Of a stretch of 26,941 bases of DNA, positions 1-7,731 are shown one piece after another (position 1 is the stretch's first letter; each line of letters begins with the position of its first letter). The notes under the pieces were generated by a model. The model did not search any database. It was not told where the DNA came from and saw only the letters and a list, made by a program, of their open reading frames with translations. The position numbers and the translations under genes were made by a program. The stretch covers positions 1-26,941 of the forward strand of contig JBECKQ010000170.1 in NCBI GenBank assembly GCA_040235375.1, in the 5' to 3' direction. Source of the stretch: JBECKQ01 sp040235375. Lineage in GTDB: Bacteria; Planctomycetota; Phycisphaerae; UBA1845.

Positions 1-41
1 GCCTGCTTGACAGTCTGCTTGCTTTGCCGTCTCGTAGCCAT
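1..41 (-). CDS. 5' end of an unidentified gene leaving the window
   Basis: An ATG at 41-39 opens a frame of 13 codons (reads MATRRQSKQTVKQ) that runs off the left edge. A perfect AGGAGG Shine-Dalgarno lies at 54-49, seven bases before the ATG, which is why I believe the start. The visible residues are basic and polar and do not identify a family. The gene follows a broken group II intron on the same strand, so it could be part of a mobile element or an unrelated gene next to it. Confidence 0.4.
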   Translation of the reverse strand, partial: MATRRQSKQTVKQ

Positions 42-43
42 CG

Positions 44-90
44 GGCGTCCTCCTGGAAAGTACTCGTTTTCAAGCACCTGGGAGGATGCC
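44..90 (-). promoter_or_regulatory. Hairpin covering the ribosome binding site of the edge gene
   Basis: Read on the minus strand, 90-81 (GGCATCCTCC) pairs with 53-44 (GGAGGACGCC) with one A-C mismatch. After a small internal loop, 79-71 (AGGTGCTTG) pairs with 66-58 (CGAGTACTT), including G-U pairs, and closes on AAAA. The 3' arm contains most of the AGGAGG at 54-49, so the fold would hide the ribosome binding site. It does not resemble a group II domain V, which has a 34-nt layout starting with an AGC-type catalytic triad. It may be a translational attenuator, or the end structure of a mobile element. Confidence 0.35.
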
Positions 91-97
91 CCAACTT

Positions 98-436
98 TCA
101 TTCAATTTCCACAAGATTTGATGCTAAACCACGATACGTCCTGTTCCGGAGTTCTTCCGTCAGTTCGCCCAGCCATCGTTCCAGCCCGTACGCGGCGATC
201 TCCGTGAAGTCTTGCCCATCCACGCCGGGTGCCCCGCCATTGGCTTTGCAGCACGCGTAGGCGTGGGCCAGGATGTCTTCGCGATACACCTTGTCGTACA
301 GGGCATAGAACCGAAAAGCAGGCGATCCCTTCGCTTTCGCATGCAACGCCTCCTGCAGCTTCCGAACCTTCGGCGGAGTGGGTAGGCTCACGCCAATCTC
401 CCGGCTCTTGCCGCTTCCTGCGTTCTCTTGATCCAA
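98..436 (-). pseudogene. Truncated group II intron reverse transcriptase/maturase (N-terminal piece)
   Basis: The frame starts at a TTG (436-434) behind a GAGGGAAGGGG ribosome binding site and gives 112 residues. Residues 25-102 look like the start of group II intron-encoded proteins: a KVRKLQEALH segment, an AFRFYALYDKVYRED block and the NGGAPGVDGQ motif of RT-0/RT-1. Complete proteins of this family have well over 400 residues. Here the similarity stops after NRTYR (residue 102, base 131), where IPKPDG and the catalytic YADD-containing RT domain should follow. Ten unrelated residues then lead to a stop. The fragment cannot be an active reverse transcriptase or maturase. The cause appears to be a deletion or insertion at about base 131, not a single frameshift, because no continuation appears in any frame. 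Confidence 0.85.
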
Positions 437-916
437 GGCCCCTTCCCTCGACCGGCATTACCCGGCTTCGACGGTACTACAGGCCTCTCCGCCACCCGAC
501 GCGGCCTGACCTGTCCCTCGCGGGAGTTCAGTTGAGGGTCACGCGCCCCCACCACGCCGGGCTTCCCGTGTTGCGCTGTGTCTCCTCTGCTGACATGCCG
601 TCGCCACTACCCCGGCGGAAGCGTGAACCCCCGTGTCGCTCTGCCCTATTCTCGCCCAGGCTGGGGCTTGCGGTTCACGGCGGCGGCCTTCCCCGAATTT
701 TAGGCGGGTCGGCTTCCGCATCGCCCTTTTCGAGGCCTGCTCAGCGTTCACTCACGTTACGGCCTGTCAACTCGCCGAGTCGCGGTGCGACCCTCTACAC
801 CGAAGGCTTCAGCCGCTTCATTGCCTCCACGACTGCTCCGATTGCTACCGGCTGGAGCGATAGTTGCCGGGTGGGTATCGTCTCCCACTGAAGACACGCA
901 CCTTTTCACGGCGCAC
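131..916 (-). mobile_element. 5' half of a group II intron, 3' part lost
   Basis: Reading the minus strand from 916, the sequence begins GTGCGCCGTGAAAAGG, matching the GUGYG 5' boundary of group II introns. It continues as a GC-rich structured stretch of about 480 nt in the position of domains I-III, and then the maturase frame of domain IV begins at 436. The end is missing: between 131 and the left edge I see no catalytic domain V hairpin and no domain VI. The intron therefore cannot splice or move by itself. The 5' exon just upstream (917 onward on the plus strand) carries no recognisable gene. Confidence 0.75.
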
Positions 917-1571
917 TGAAACATTCGGGTTAGAACCTACCCACGCACAGCGCTGCGTACGTGTGCAGCGAGCATGCTTTTGACGGCCGGTTTGGTCGTG
1001 CCCCGTCCACGAGCAGTGCGCGCCCCCGGTAAAAGACATAAGCCGGCTGCGCATTTTCACATTGCCGTCCCGTCGGCTTCCGAAGCCGGTTGGCGCGAAC
1101 GCCGTTGCCTGAACAGTCGAACAACCTCAGCCCGCTCAGGGGTTTCCACCAGTGCACCTCAGCTTTTCCCTCAGCCGCGGGCTGCGTGCGCTCACCGCCG
1201 TCGGCGGCTGCGGCGATTCTGTTGCACGGCTACCCGCTGACGTGTTATATTATTCGTTGGCGCTTGGGCGTACATTCAGCGGTAAGACAAAGCCGCACGT
1301 TACTTGGTGGCCCTTCGCAAGTCGATTGGGGAGGCGCACAAGAAGCGTATTTCGCAAGCGAAAACGGTGCGAGCCGACGGTCGCGATGTAACCGGCGCCG
1401 GAGAATGCCCACCAGAGAAGAGAAATCTGCGTACGCTTAATCGGACGGCGCCGCAGCGATACGAGCCGGTTGGGCTTCCACCTCTGCGCGGAGGGACGCG
1501 GCGTAAACACGCAAGAGTTGCCGAGGCGCAGATTGGCGATCGCATGAACCTTGCCGTTGCCGTTTCGTGAG
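917..1571. other. Long stretch without a convincing gene
   Basis: About 650 bases lie between the intron boundary and the VTC gene. Frames of up to 116 codons exist on both strands, but none shows a family motif, a ribosome binding site or believable composition. Small GC-rich palindromes occur, for example CGGCTTCCGAAGCCG near 1076-1090 and CCGCCGTCGGCGG near 1196-1208. The right half may be the long leader of the downstream operon. Confidence 0.5.
1222..1251 (+). promoter_or_regulatory. Candidate sigma70-type promoter upstream of the VTC operon
   Basis: TTGCAC at 1222-1227 and TATATT at 1246-1251 are separated by 18 bases, and the local AT content rises. Transcription would start near 1258 and leave a leader of about 310 nt before the VTC start codon. 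This is pattern matching only; planctomycete promoters are not always of this form. Confidence 0.35.
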
Positions 1572-2351
1572 ATGAGCGACATGCAGTCATCGGCCAACGA
1601 TTACAGCTGGGGCCGCTACGAAGCGAAATACATCATCGGCGAAGCACAGGCCCTCGAGGTGCGAAACTACTGTCTCGCCCATCTCCCGCCGGATCCGCAC
1701 ACCGACGCGAGTGCCCGTCGGCAGTACCCCATCCTCTCGGTTTACCTGGATTCCCAGGGGCGTGACCTCTTTCGCGACGCCGTCGAACGGAGCCACGATC
1801 GATTCAAGCTACGTGTGCGCAAGTACCATTCGTGCCACTGCCCCTCGGACCAGGGCCCGACTTTTCTGGAAATCAAGAGGAAGACGAACGGCCTGGTACG
1901 GAAGTATCGAGCGCTGGTGCCCGCCCGCACGGCCGACGGCATTCTCTGGAATGATGGCGCCGGCGACGCGACATCGCTTCCGGCGAACGCCGGCGAAAGC
2001 CTGCTGCAGTTCCTTGAGTTGCGCCGCCAATTCCAGGCCGCACCGACAGTGGGTGTGGCCTACATGCGCGAAGCCTATCAGGGGGTGTCCAATGAACGCC
2101 TGCGAATCACGCTGGACCGTCATCTGCACTTCGGCATTCTGGCCCAGCCGGGGCGGGGACGTGACCAGTGGTGGCCGGTACACACGGGCGGTGTCATACT
2201 CGAAGTGAAATTCACGGACACGTATCCCTGCTGGGTCATGCACATGCTGCACCGGGCGGAGGTCATTCGCCGTGGCGTGTGCAAGTACGTGATCTGTGCG
2301 AAGGCAGCCGGCGATAGTCCCGGCTCCCTGCGCCGCTACGGAGGAGTGTGA
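1572..2351 (+). CDS. VTC domain-containing (polyphosphate polymerase-like) protein
   Basis: The 259-residue product has the whole basic-tunnel signature of VTC domains, which make polyphosphate from ATP in yeast vacuoles (VTC4). Visible elements in order: RYEAKY (15-20), the strand YPILSVYLDS (52-61), KLRVRKY (79-85), LEIKRK (99-104), YMREAY (164-169), RLRITLDRH (176-184), LEVKF (210-214) and CKYVICAK (237-244). These arginine, lysine and glutamate positions are the ones that bind phosphate and metal in the family. There is no signal peptide or membrane span, so the protein is probably cytoplasmic and anchored by its partner. I chose ATG 1572; ATG 1581 and an upstream TTG at 1551 are possible, and none has a strong ribosome binding site. 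The stop overlaps the next start by one base. Polymerase activity is inferred; bacterial members may use other substrates. Confidence 0.85.
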   Translation: MSDMQSSANDYSWGRYEAKYIIGEAQALEVRNYCLAHLPPDPHTDASARRQYPILSVYLDSQGRDLFRDAVERSHDRFKLRVRKYHSCHCPSDQGPTFLEIKRKTNGLVRKYRALVPARTADGILWNDGAGDATSLPANAGESLLQFLELRRQFQAAPTVGVAYMREAYQGVSNERLRITLDRHLHFGILAQPGRGRDQWWPVHTGGVILEVKFTDTYPCWVMHMLHRAEVIRRGVCKYVICAKAAGDSPGSLRRYGGV

Positions 2352-3061
2352 TGGATCTGCTGCAAGGGCTGTTGCGCTCCTGGGGTCCGGTCGACGCCTA
2401 CTCGTCTGAACGGCTGGTGCTGGCCCTGCTCGTGGCGTTCATCCTGGGCCAGCTCAACGCCTGGGTGTACAAGTGGACGCATCGCGGCGTGTCCTACAGT
2501 CGAACGTTCACGCATGCCATCGTCCTCATTTCCCTAATCACGGCGATCAGTATGGTCGTGGTATCCAGCAGCCTGATTGCCGCGTTCGGCCTGCTTGGCG
2601 CGCTGGCGATCATCCGCTTTCGCACGATCGTGCGCGACGCCCGCGACACGGCGTACATTTTCCTGACTCTCGTCTGCGGCATGGCCGCCGGCTTCGGCTA
2701 CTACGGCATCGCCATTGTCGGGGCTGCCGCGGCGAACTTGGTCGCAATCTATCTGCATGTGACGGGCTTCGGCGCTTGGCGATCGTACGAAAGCCTGCTG
2801 CGTTTCGAAATCGATCCGCTTGCTCTGGACAGTCATAAGCTCGAGCACCTGCTGAACCGCTTCTGCGGACGGCACAGCATCGTGTCGATCGACGAACCCG
2901 ATTTCGGGCCGCCGGACGCCCCAGCGCGGTGTCAGTGCGCCTTAAAGGTGCGTCTGCGTGACCCGGATGATGGGCCCAGACTTGTGCAGGCGCTCAAACT
3001 CGAATTGCAGACCAGCGCCGTACACCTGCTGATGGAAGGGGAGAACGAAGACGTCATATGA
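2351..3061 (+). CDS. DUF4956 family membrane protein
   Basis: The 236-residue protein has an N-terminal membrane half, with hydrophobic segments at about 21-40, 53-71, 74-88, 98-117 and 119-139, and a soluble C-terminal half (145-236). The stretch LLGALAIIRFRTIVRDARD (81-99) is the family hallmark: a small-residue helix followed by a conserved RFRT and an acidic/basic turn. DUF4956 genes are commonly found beside bacterial VTC-domain genes, as here. The start is fixed by GGAGG at 2340-2344, six bases before ATG 2351, which overlaps the VTC stop (TGATG). A GTG at 2348 is too close to that site. The function is unknown; a plausible job is to recruit the polymerase to the membrane or to conduct its product. 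Confidence 0.85.
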   Translation: MDLLQGLLRSWGPVDAYSSERLVLALLVAFILGQLNAWVYKWTHRGVSYSRTFTHAIVLISLITAISMVVVSSSLIAAFGLLGALAIIRFRTIVRDARDTAYIFLTLVCGMAAGFGYYGIAIVGAAAANLVAIYLHVTGFGAWRSYESLLRFEIDPLALDSHKLEHLLNRFCGRHSIVSIDEPDFGPPDAPARCQCALKVRLRDPDDGPRLVQALKLELQTSAVHLLMEGENEDVI

Positions 3062-4236
3062 TTGAGGTCACTGAACAGACCGCTGCCCATTTCACCCGCC
3101 GACCGGTGCGGCTAAGCCGGCGTCTCGGGCGCTGGACACTGCGCTCCGTACCCGTGATCGTGTGGTCTGCGGCGATTGTTGCCGCACTGCTGATGCACCT
3201 GCGCGTGGGCGGCGCCGCTCACGTGACCGGCTACGCGGAGGAAAGTATCGTCAGCCTCTCGCATCTCGAGCCGGGCACGGTACGGACCGTGCACGTGGAA
3301 CTGTACGAGACCGTCCAGCCTGGCCAACTGCTTGTCTCCATGGATGATCATGTCGAGCAGGCCGAACTGGCCACTGTGCAGGAAGACGTCAAGCGGCTCG
3401 GCGCCGAAGTGCTTGCGGAACAGGAGCGTCTGCGCGCCGAAACCGCCATCGCCTCCGCGGACGCCGACGATCTGCTGCGGCGCGCCGAGCTTGACCGAGA
3501 CGCCACCCACATCGACTACCTCACGCAGATGATGACGTTCGCCCGCGACCGGATCCTGCTTCGCGGCCTGGAGGTGGAATACGGTATTGTGCGCGACCTG
3601 CATGATGCCGACAACGCCGCATTCCGCGAGCTCAACGACCTCGAAACGCAGGTGAACGCGCTCAAGGCGACGCAGCAGGAAAACGAGGGGATTCTGAAGC
3701 GCCGCAAGGAGGCCTTTCTCGAAGCCGATCGGCGATGCCAGGTCGCTCGTGACCATGCGACCGCGCCCCTGGACGCGGACAGCGTGCTGACGCCTTTCCG
3801 AATCGCCATACAGGTCCGCCAGCACGAACTGACCGAGATCATTGCCCGAATCGATGCGCACGTGTTGCGCGCTCCGCGAGGCGGCCAGGTGGTCGCTCTG
3901 AACGTGCACCCGGGCGATCGCGTGCTGGCAGGGCATCCGCTCGTGCTCATCTCAGCACCGTATTCGCAACGGGTGGTGGCCTACCTGCCCGAAGACATGA
4001 TTCATGTCGCCGACCTGGGCTCGGATGTGACCATCGAACGCCTCGCCATTGGGGCTCGCCGACCGCTCCTGCACGGCAAGGTCGTGGATTTGTCCACCGC
4101 AGTGACCGAGGCACCGCCGCGCTTCCGCCAATTACCCAACAATCCGGTCTGGGGCCGAGGCGTCGTCATCACCCTGACAGGCAACGACGATCTGCTGGTA
4201 CCCGGCGAAGCTGTCGATATTCGATTCCTCAATTGA
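3058..4236 (+). CDS. HlyD-family periplasmic adaptor-like protein
   Basis: The 392-residue protein has an arginine-rich cytoplasmic tail (1-30), one membrane span (about 31-48), then a split biotinyl-lipoyl-like domain: EPGTVRTVHVELYETVQPGQ around 71-90 and its second half RAPRGGQVVALNVHPGD after residue 270. Between the halves lies a long charged alpha-helical hairpin (about 95-260), followed by a beta-barrel region to the end. This is the layout of HlyD/EmrA membrane-fusion proteins, which link an inner-membrane transporter to the outer layer. No ABC, MFS or RND transporter and no outer-membrane channel lies nearby, so the partner is either encoded elsewhere or is the DUF4956 protein. The ATG overlaps the previous stop by four bases (ATGA), indicating translational coupling. 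Confidence 0.8.
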   Translation: MIEVTEQTAAHFTRRPVRLSRRLGRWTLRSVPVIVWSAAIVAALLMHLRVGGAAHVTGYAEESIVSLSHLEPGTVRTVHVELYETVQPGQLLVSMDDHVEQAELATVQEDVKRLGAEVLAEQERLRAETAIASADADDLLRRAELDRDATHIDYLTQMMTFARDRILLRGLEVEYGIVRDLHDADNAAFRELNDLETQVNALKATQQENEGILKRRKEAFLEADRRCQVARDHATAPLDADSVLTPFRIAIQVRQHELTEIIARIDAHVLRAPRGGQVVALNVHPGDRVLAGHPLVLISAPYSQRVVAYLPEDMIHVADLGSDVTIERLAIGARRPLLHGKVVDLSTAVTEAPPRFRQLPNNPVWGRGVVITLTGNDDLLVPGEAVDIRFLN

Positions 4237-4291
4237 GCCCGCTCTATGGAGCGAAGCCATCGTTCGGAGGAACAAAGGAAGGAAGCGCATC

Positions 4292-6430
4292 ATGCCCGCC
4301 CCAAGCCTGCCCACAATGTTGTGCGTCATTGCAATTGCCGGCCAGGTAACCGTCGCCGCGCCCGACTGCACGATTACGACAAACCCCACTGCCTGGGCGG
4401 GCGCCTCCGGAAACATGGCATCTGTACCCGACGCCGGCCCCGGCGCGGCGTACATCTGGCAACTGTCCTCCGGCGCCATCAGCTCCGGCCAGGGTGTGGC
4501 AGTGATGACATTCATCGCCGGGGCGCCGGGAATCCTGACCATCGATGTGTCCGTCACCGATAGCAACGGTCTGGTGTGCGCGAACAGTGTACCGGTGACC
4601 GTACAGGCCAGTATCATCCTGAACGAATACAACGCGGTCGGCAACGACTATTTGGAGGACAATGGCGAGGACACTTTCTGGGGTCGCGTCATCGGCAACG
4701 GTGGTGACTGGTTTGAGATGGTGGTCGTTCAGGACCACCTGGACCTGCGCAACTGGCAATTGGGGATTCATGATGCCAGTGGACCCGATATTCAACTCTC
4801 GCTCACCACCCATGACATCTGGGCAAACCTGCGCAGCGGGACAATCCTCACTGTGTCCGAGGAACTGCGCAATAACGCGGACGAATACCAGCCGGTACTT
4901 GGGCATTGGTGGCTGAACGTCAAGGCCGCCGACGACACCGATGGGACATACATCACGGCCTCCAACATCCGCGTCAACAATTCGAACTGGCAACTGACGA
5001 TTCGGAATCCGGCCGGCATAATCGCCTTCGGTCCCGCGGGGGAAGGAGTGAGCCCGAGCGGTGGTGTAGGCAACCAGGAGGTGTGCAAGCTCGAGGAGGA
5101 TCCATCGCCCGCCATCACGCCTCTGTCCAACTATCACGCCGGGGACTCAAGCACCTTCGGTTCGCCCAACGCGTGGAACGGCGGCGCCAGTATCCAGGAT
5201 TTCTCCGTGCTTCGCAGTGTCGTTCCCTATGCCCCCCTGCAAGACGTGCACGTCAACGAGTTGCTGACGCATACCGACCTGCCGGATGTGGACTGGATTG
5301 AACTGCATAATACGAGCGCGCAGCCGGTCGATATCGGCCGGTGGTATCTCAGTGATGATGAGGACGATCTGACTCAATACCAGATTCCACCAGGCACTAT
5401 CATCGCAGCCGGCGATTATGCCCTGTTCAACCAGACACAACTCGGGTTTGCTCTCGATAGCGCGCACGGAGAGGAGGTCTTCCTCTCCGCGGCGGACAGC
5501 AACGGGGTGATGACCGGAGAGCGCGACCATGCTGCCTTCGGGGCCGCCGACCACGGCATTTCCATCGGCCGCTATCCCAATGCGACCGGCCGTTTTTACG
5601 CGCTGGCCTATCCGACCCCCCTGGCAGCCAACGCGCCAGCCATCATCGGTCCCATCGTGATCAATGAGATCATGTACCATCCGCCCGACGTGGGGACACC
5701 AGGCATGGACGACACCGACCACGAGTACATCGAACTGCACAATGTGACGGGCACCACTGTCGGTTTGTCAACGTATTTTCCGGAGGCGAACGAGACGGAT
5801 CCCTGGACACTGCGCGGCGCCGTCGACTTCGACTTCGCCCCGGACACGGTCGTTGCGCCATACGGGTACCTGCTGGTGGTGAGCTTTGATCCGAGCACGG
5901 ACGCGCCGCGGCTGGCGGATTTCCGTGCCACTTACGGATTAGACGCTGCGACGCCGATCGTCGGGCCCTATGGCGGCAAGCTCAGTAATTCCGGGGAAAC
6001 ACTGTCGCTGCACCGGCCGGATGAGCCCCAGCCCCCAGGGGCGCCGGACGAAGGATTTGTGCCGCAGCTTCTCGTCGAAGAGGTCCCGTATAGCGACAAC
6101 GATCCCTGGCCCGCGGCCGCCGACGGCCTCGGTTATTCGCTCGAGCGCGTGCTGTCCGACGAGGTGGCCGACCTGCCCGGCAACTGGCGGGCGAGCAACC
6201 TTGCCGGGGGAACGCCAGGCGAAGTGAACACCTGTCCTCCACCGGGCGATCAGGACAACAACGGCGTCGTTGATCTCGCCGACTACCAGCGTGCGGCGGC
6301 CTGCCTTTCGGGACCGGCCCAACCGTACGCCGCGCCGCGTTGTACCTGCTTCGACATCGACGCCGATGGCGACGTAGATCTGATGGACGTCGCGGCCTTC
6401 ACCACTGTGTTCACCGAACAGTACCGATAG
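4292..6430 (+). CDS. Secreted triple lamin-tail domain protein with C-terminal dockerin-like module
   Basis: The 712-residue protein starts with a signal peptide (about 1-23) after a GGAAGG ribosome binding site. A PKD-like or Ig-like region follows (about 26-105). Three lamin-tail (LTD) domains can be seen: 108-275 with IILNEYNAVG, 318-440 with VHVNELLTHTDLPDVDWIEL and 454-640 with IVINEIMYHPP and HEYIELHN. The C-terminus (653-712) is a dockerin-like pair of calcium loops, DQDNNGVVDLADY and DIDADGDVDLMDVAAF, separated by a cysteine-containing spacer. LTD domains in bacteria often accompany CotH kinase domains in one polypeptide; no CotH kinase motif is present here. The gene begins 55 bases after the HlyD-like gene and probably belongs to the same operon, as the surface-exposed component. 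Its ligand is unknown. Confidence 0.85.
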   Translation: MPAPSLPTMLCVIAIAGQVTVAAPDCTITTNPTAWAGASGNMASVPDAGPGAAYIWQLSSGAISSGQGVAVMTFIAGAPGILTIDVSVTDSNGLVCANSVPVTVQASIILNEYNAVGNDYLEDNGEDTFWGRVIGNGGDWFEMVVVQDHLDLRNWQLGIHDASGPDIQLSLTTHDIWANLRSGTILTVSEELRNNADEYQPVLGHWWLNVKAADDTDGTYITASNIRVNNSNWQLTIRNPAGIIAFGPAGEGVSPSGGVGNQEVCKLEEDPSPAITPLSNYHAGDSSTFGSPNAWNGGASIQDFSVLRSVVPYAPLQDVHVNELLTHTDLPDVDWIELHNTSAQPVDIGRWYLSDDEDDLTQYQIPPGTIIAAGDYALFNQTQLGFALDSAHGEEVFLSAADSNGVMTGERDHAAFGAADHGISIGRYPNATGRFYALAYPTPLAANAPAIIGPIVINEIMYHPPDVGTPGMDDTDHEYIELHNVTGTTVGLSTYFPEANETDPWTLRGAVDFDFAPDTVVAPYGYLLVVSFDPSTDAPRLADFRATYGLDAATPIVGPYGGKLSNSGETLSLHRPDEPQPPGAPDEGFVPQLLVEEVPYSDNDPWPAAADGLGYSLERVLSDEVADLPGNWRASNLAGGTPGEVNTCPPPGDQDNNGVVDLADYQRAAACLSGPAQPYAAPRCTCFDIDADGDVDLMDVAAFTTVFTEQYR

Positions 6431-6516
6431 CGGCAGGAAGGGCAGTTTTGCGCTTTTGCTGAAGTGCGACTGCGCGACCGCCTCACCGGCGGGGCCGCCG
6501 CGTAACCGCCGGCGAC

Positions 6517-6663
6517 ATGGCCAAGACCCGCCCCGCAAAGCCCTTGCGGCGCAGCAAGTCGCGAGACAGGCCCCCCGACCGGTATCCGGCGGCACGGCAA
6601 CCGCTCACGACCGCATCGGCGGCCGCGGCTTCTGACTTCGTTCCTGAGATGAGCTACGATTGA
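6517..6663 (+). CDS. Possible 48-residue basic protein
   Basis: An ATG at 6517 opens a 48-codon frame ending at TGA 6661-6663, six bases before the radical SAM start. The N-terminal half is rich in Arg, Lys and Pro (begins MAKTRPAKPLRRSKSRDR), and the end reads SDFVPEMSYD. There is no good ribosome binding site and I recognise no family. It could be a leader peptide or chance; the arginine bias also fits the high GC content. Confidence 0.2.
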   Translation: MAKTRPAKPLRRSKSRDRPPDRYPAARQPLTTASAAAASDFVPEMSYD

Positions 6664-6669
6664 CTGTCG

Positions 6670-7548
6670 ATGAGCGAAGAGCAACGCATGCTGTTCAATG
6701 CGCCGAATCAGTCGCCACCGCGGGGTGGCGCCGACGGTGTCGTCGTTCGAGAAATCCGCTGTAAGAGCTTGCTGAACCGCTGCAGAATCGATGACTACTC
6801 GTTCAACTGCTACGTCGGCTGCCGGCATGGCTGCCGATACTGTTACGCCCGGTTCATGCAGCGTTTTCATCCGCATGCCGAGGAGTGGGGTGTGTTTGTC
6901 GACGTGAAAAGCAACGCCGTCGAGACGCTGGCCAGACAGTTGCGACGGGGCCGCCCCGGTTCGGTCTTCACGAGCAGCGCGTGCGACGGCTGGCAGCCGA
7001 TTGAGAGGCACTACCGCCTGACCCGCGAGTGCTGCCGTCTCCTTGTGGATGCGGGGTTCCGGCTGAGCATTCTGACGAAAAGCCGCCTGGTCTTGCGGGA
7101 CCTCGATATTCTGGCCGGCCGCGATGTGTGCCTCGGCGTTTCCATCGCCACGCCCGAAGAATCGTGTGCGCGAATCTGGGAGCCGCAGGCCTCATCGGTC
7201 AAGGACCGGATCGAAGTGCTTCGGCAGGCGAAGGCCGCCGGCCTGGAAACGGCCGTCATGTTCGGCCCGCTGCTGCCAGACCTCAGCGACAGCGTCGCTT
7301 CGTTGACGGAGTTGTTCGCGATGGCGGCCGACGTCGGCGTGGATCGCATCTGGACCGACTTGCTGAATCCTCGCCCGCGTGTCTGGCCCAGCGTGCAGGA
7401 AGTGCTGCGAGGCCACTATCCGGGCCTGCAAGAGCGATATCGGCAACTCATGTTCGATGCCGCGCGCCGGCAGGAGTATCGGCGATCTCTGGATGTCCGT
7501 ATCCGCGCCGCCGCCAGAAAGGCCGGACTGGTTCGGCGCCTCGCCTGA
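6670..7548 (+). CDS. Radical SAM protein of the spore photoproduct lyase-like group
   Basis: The 292-residue protein has the radical SAM cluster motif CRHGCRYCY, with cysteines at 51, 55 and 58 (CxxxCxxC) binding a [4Fe-4S] cluster and S-adenosylmethionine. It is preceded by a conserved FNCYVG. Further SplB/COG1533-type features are the FTSSACDGWQPIE segment (about 99-111), a RLSILTKSRLVLRDLDIL stretch and a LGVSIATPEE strand. Members of this group are mostly uncharacterised; spore photoproduct lyase itself repairs thymine dimers, but no sporulation context is present here, so that activity should not be assumed. The start at 6670 has a weak ribosome binding site; ATG 6688 is an alternative. 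Confidence 0.8.
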   Translation: MSEEQRMLFNAPNQSPPRGGADGVVVREIRCKSLLNRCRIDDYSFNCYVGCRHGCRYCYARFMQRFHPHAEEWGVFVDVKSNAVETLARQLRRGRPGSVFTSSACDGWQPIERHYRLTRECCRLLVDAGFRLSILTKSRLVLRDLDILAGRDVCLGVSIATPEESCARIWEPQASSVKDRIEVLRQAKAAGLETAVMFGPLLPDLSDSVASLTELFAMAADVGVDRIWTDLLNPRPRVWPSVQEVLRGHYPGLQERYRQLMFDAARRQEYRRSLDVRIRAAARKAGLVRRLA

Positions 7549-7731
7549 CCTCTCCGTCAAGCGCCGCAGACGCACGCGCATCGTCTCACGGGCCTGCCTT
7601 GCACGAAACCTACCGCGTCGCCTGGGACGAGGTGCCATGATCGAAGCGCCACTACGTCGGCGCGTCTGCGTCAACTCCCTGTTCCCGTGGGCACGAACCG
7701 CGTTGAACGACGCCGGCAGCGCCGACCTGTT

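Noticed and set aside
42..130. Group II domain V in the hairpin near the left edge
   Set aside because: The stem lengths and loop do not match the 34-nt domain V form and there is no AGC-type catalytic triad at its base.
229..891. 220-codon plus-strand frame across the intron
   Set aside because: It lies antisense to the group II intron, its residues are arginine-, proline- and serine-rich without motifs, and the minus-strand reading gives a recognised intron.
930..1157. 75-codon minus-strand frame next to the intron boundary, a possible interrupted 5' exon gene
   Set aside because: No motif and no continuation on the other side of the intron remnant; its end at the boundary is not in frame with anything recognisable.
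1250..1597. 115-codon minus-strand frame in the gene-free stretch
   Set aside because: It overlaps the VTC start region, has no ribosome binding site or motif, and its composition is that of random high-GC translation.
3112..3936. 274-codon minus-strand frame
   Set aside because: Complete antisense shadow of the HlyD-like gene.
4244..5137. 297-codon minus-strand frame
   Set aside because: Antisense shadow of the lamin-tail gene; no motif.
4292..6430. CotH kinase domain within the lamin-tail protein
   Set aside because: I looked for the kinase domain commonly joined to lamin-tail domains; the sequence between and after the LTD domains is too short and lacks its motifs.
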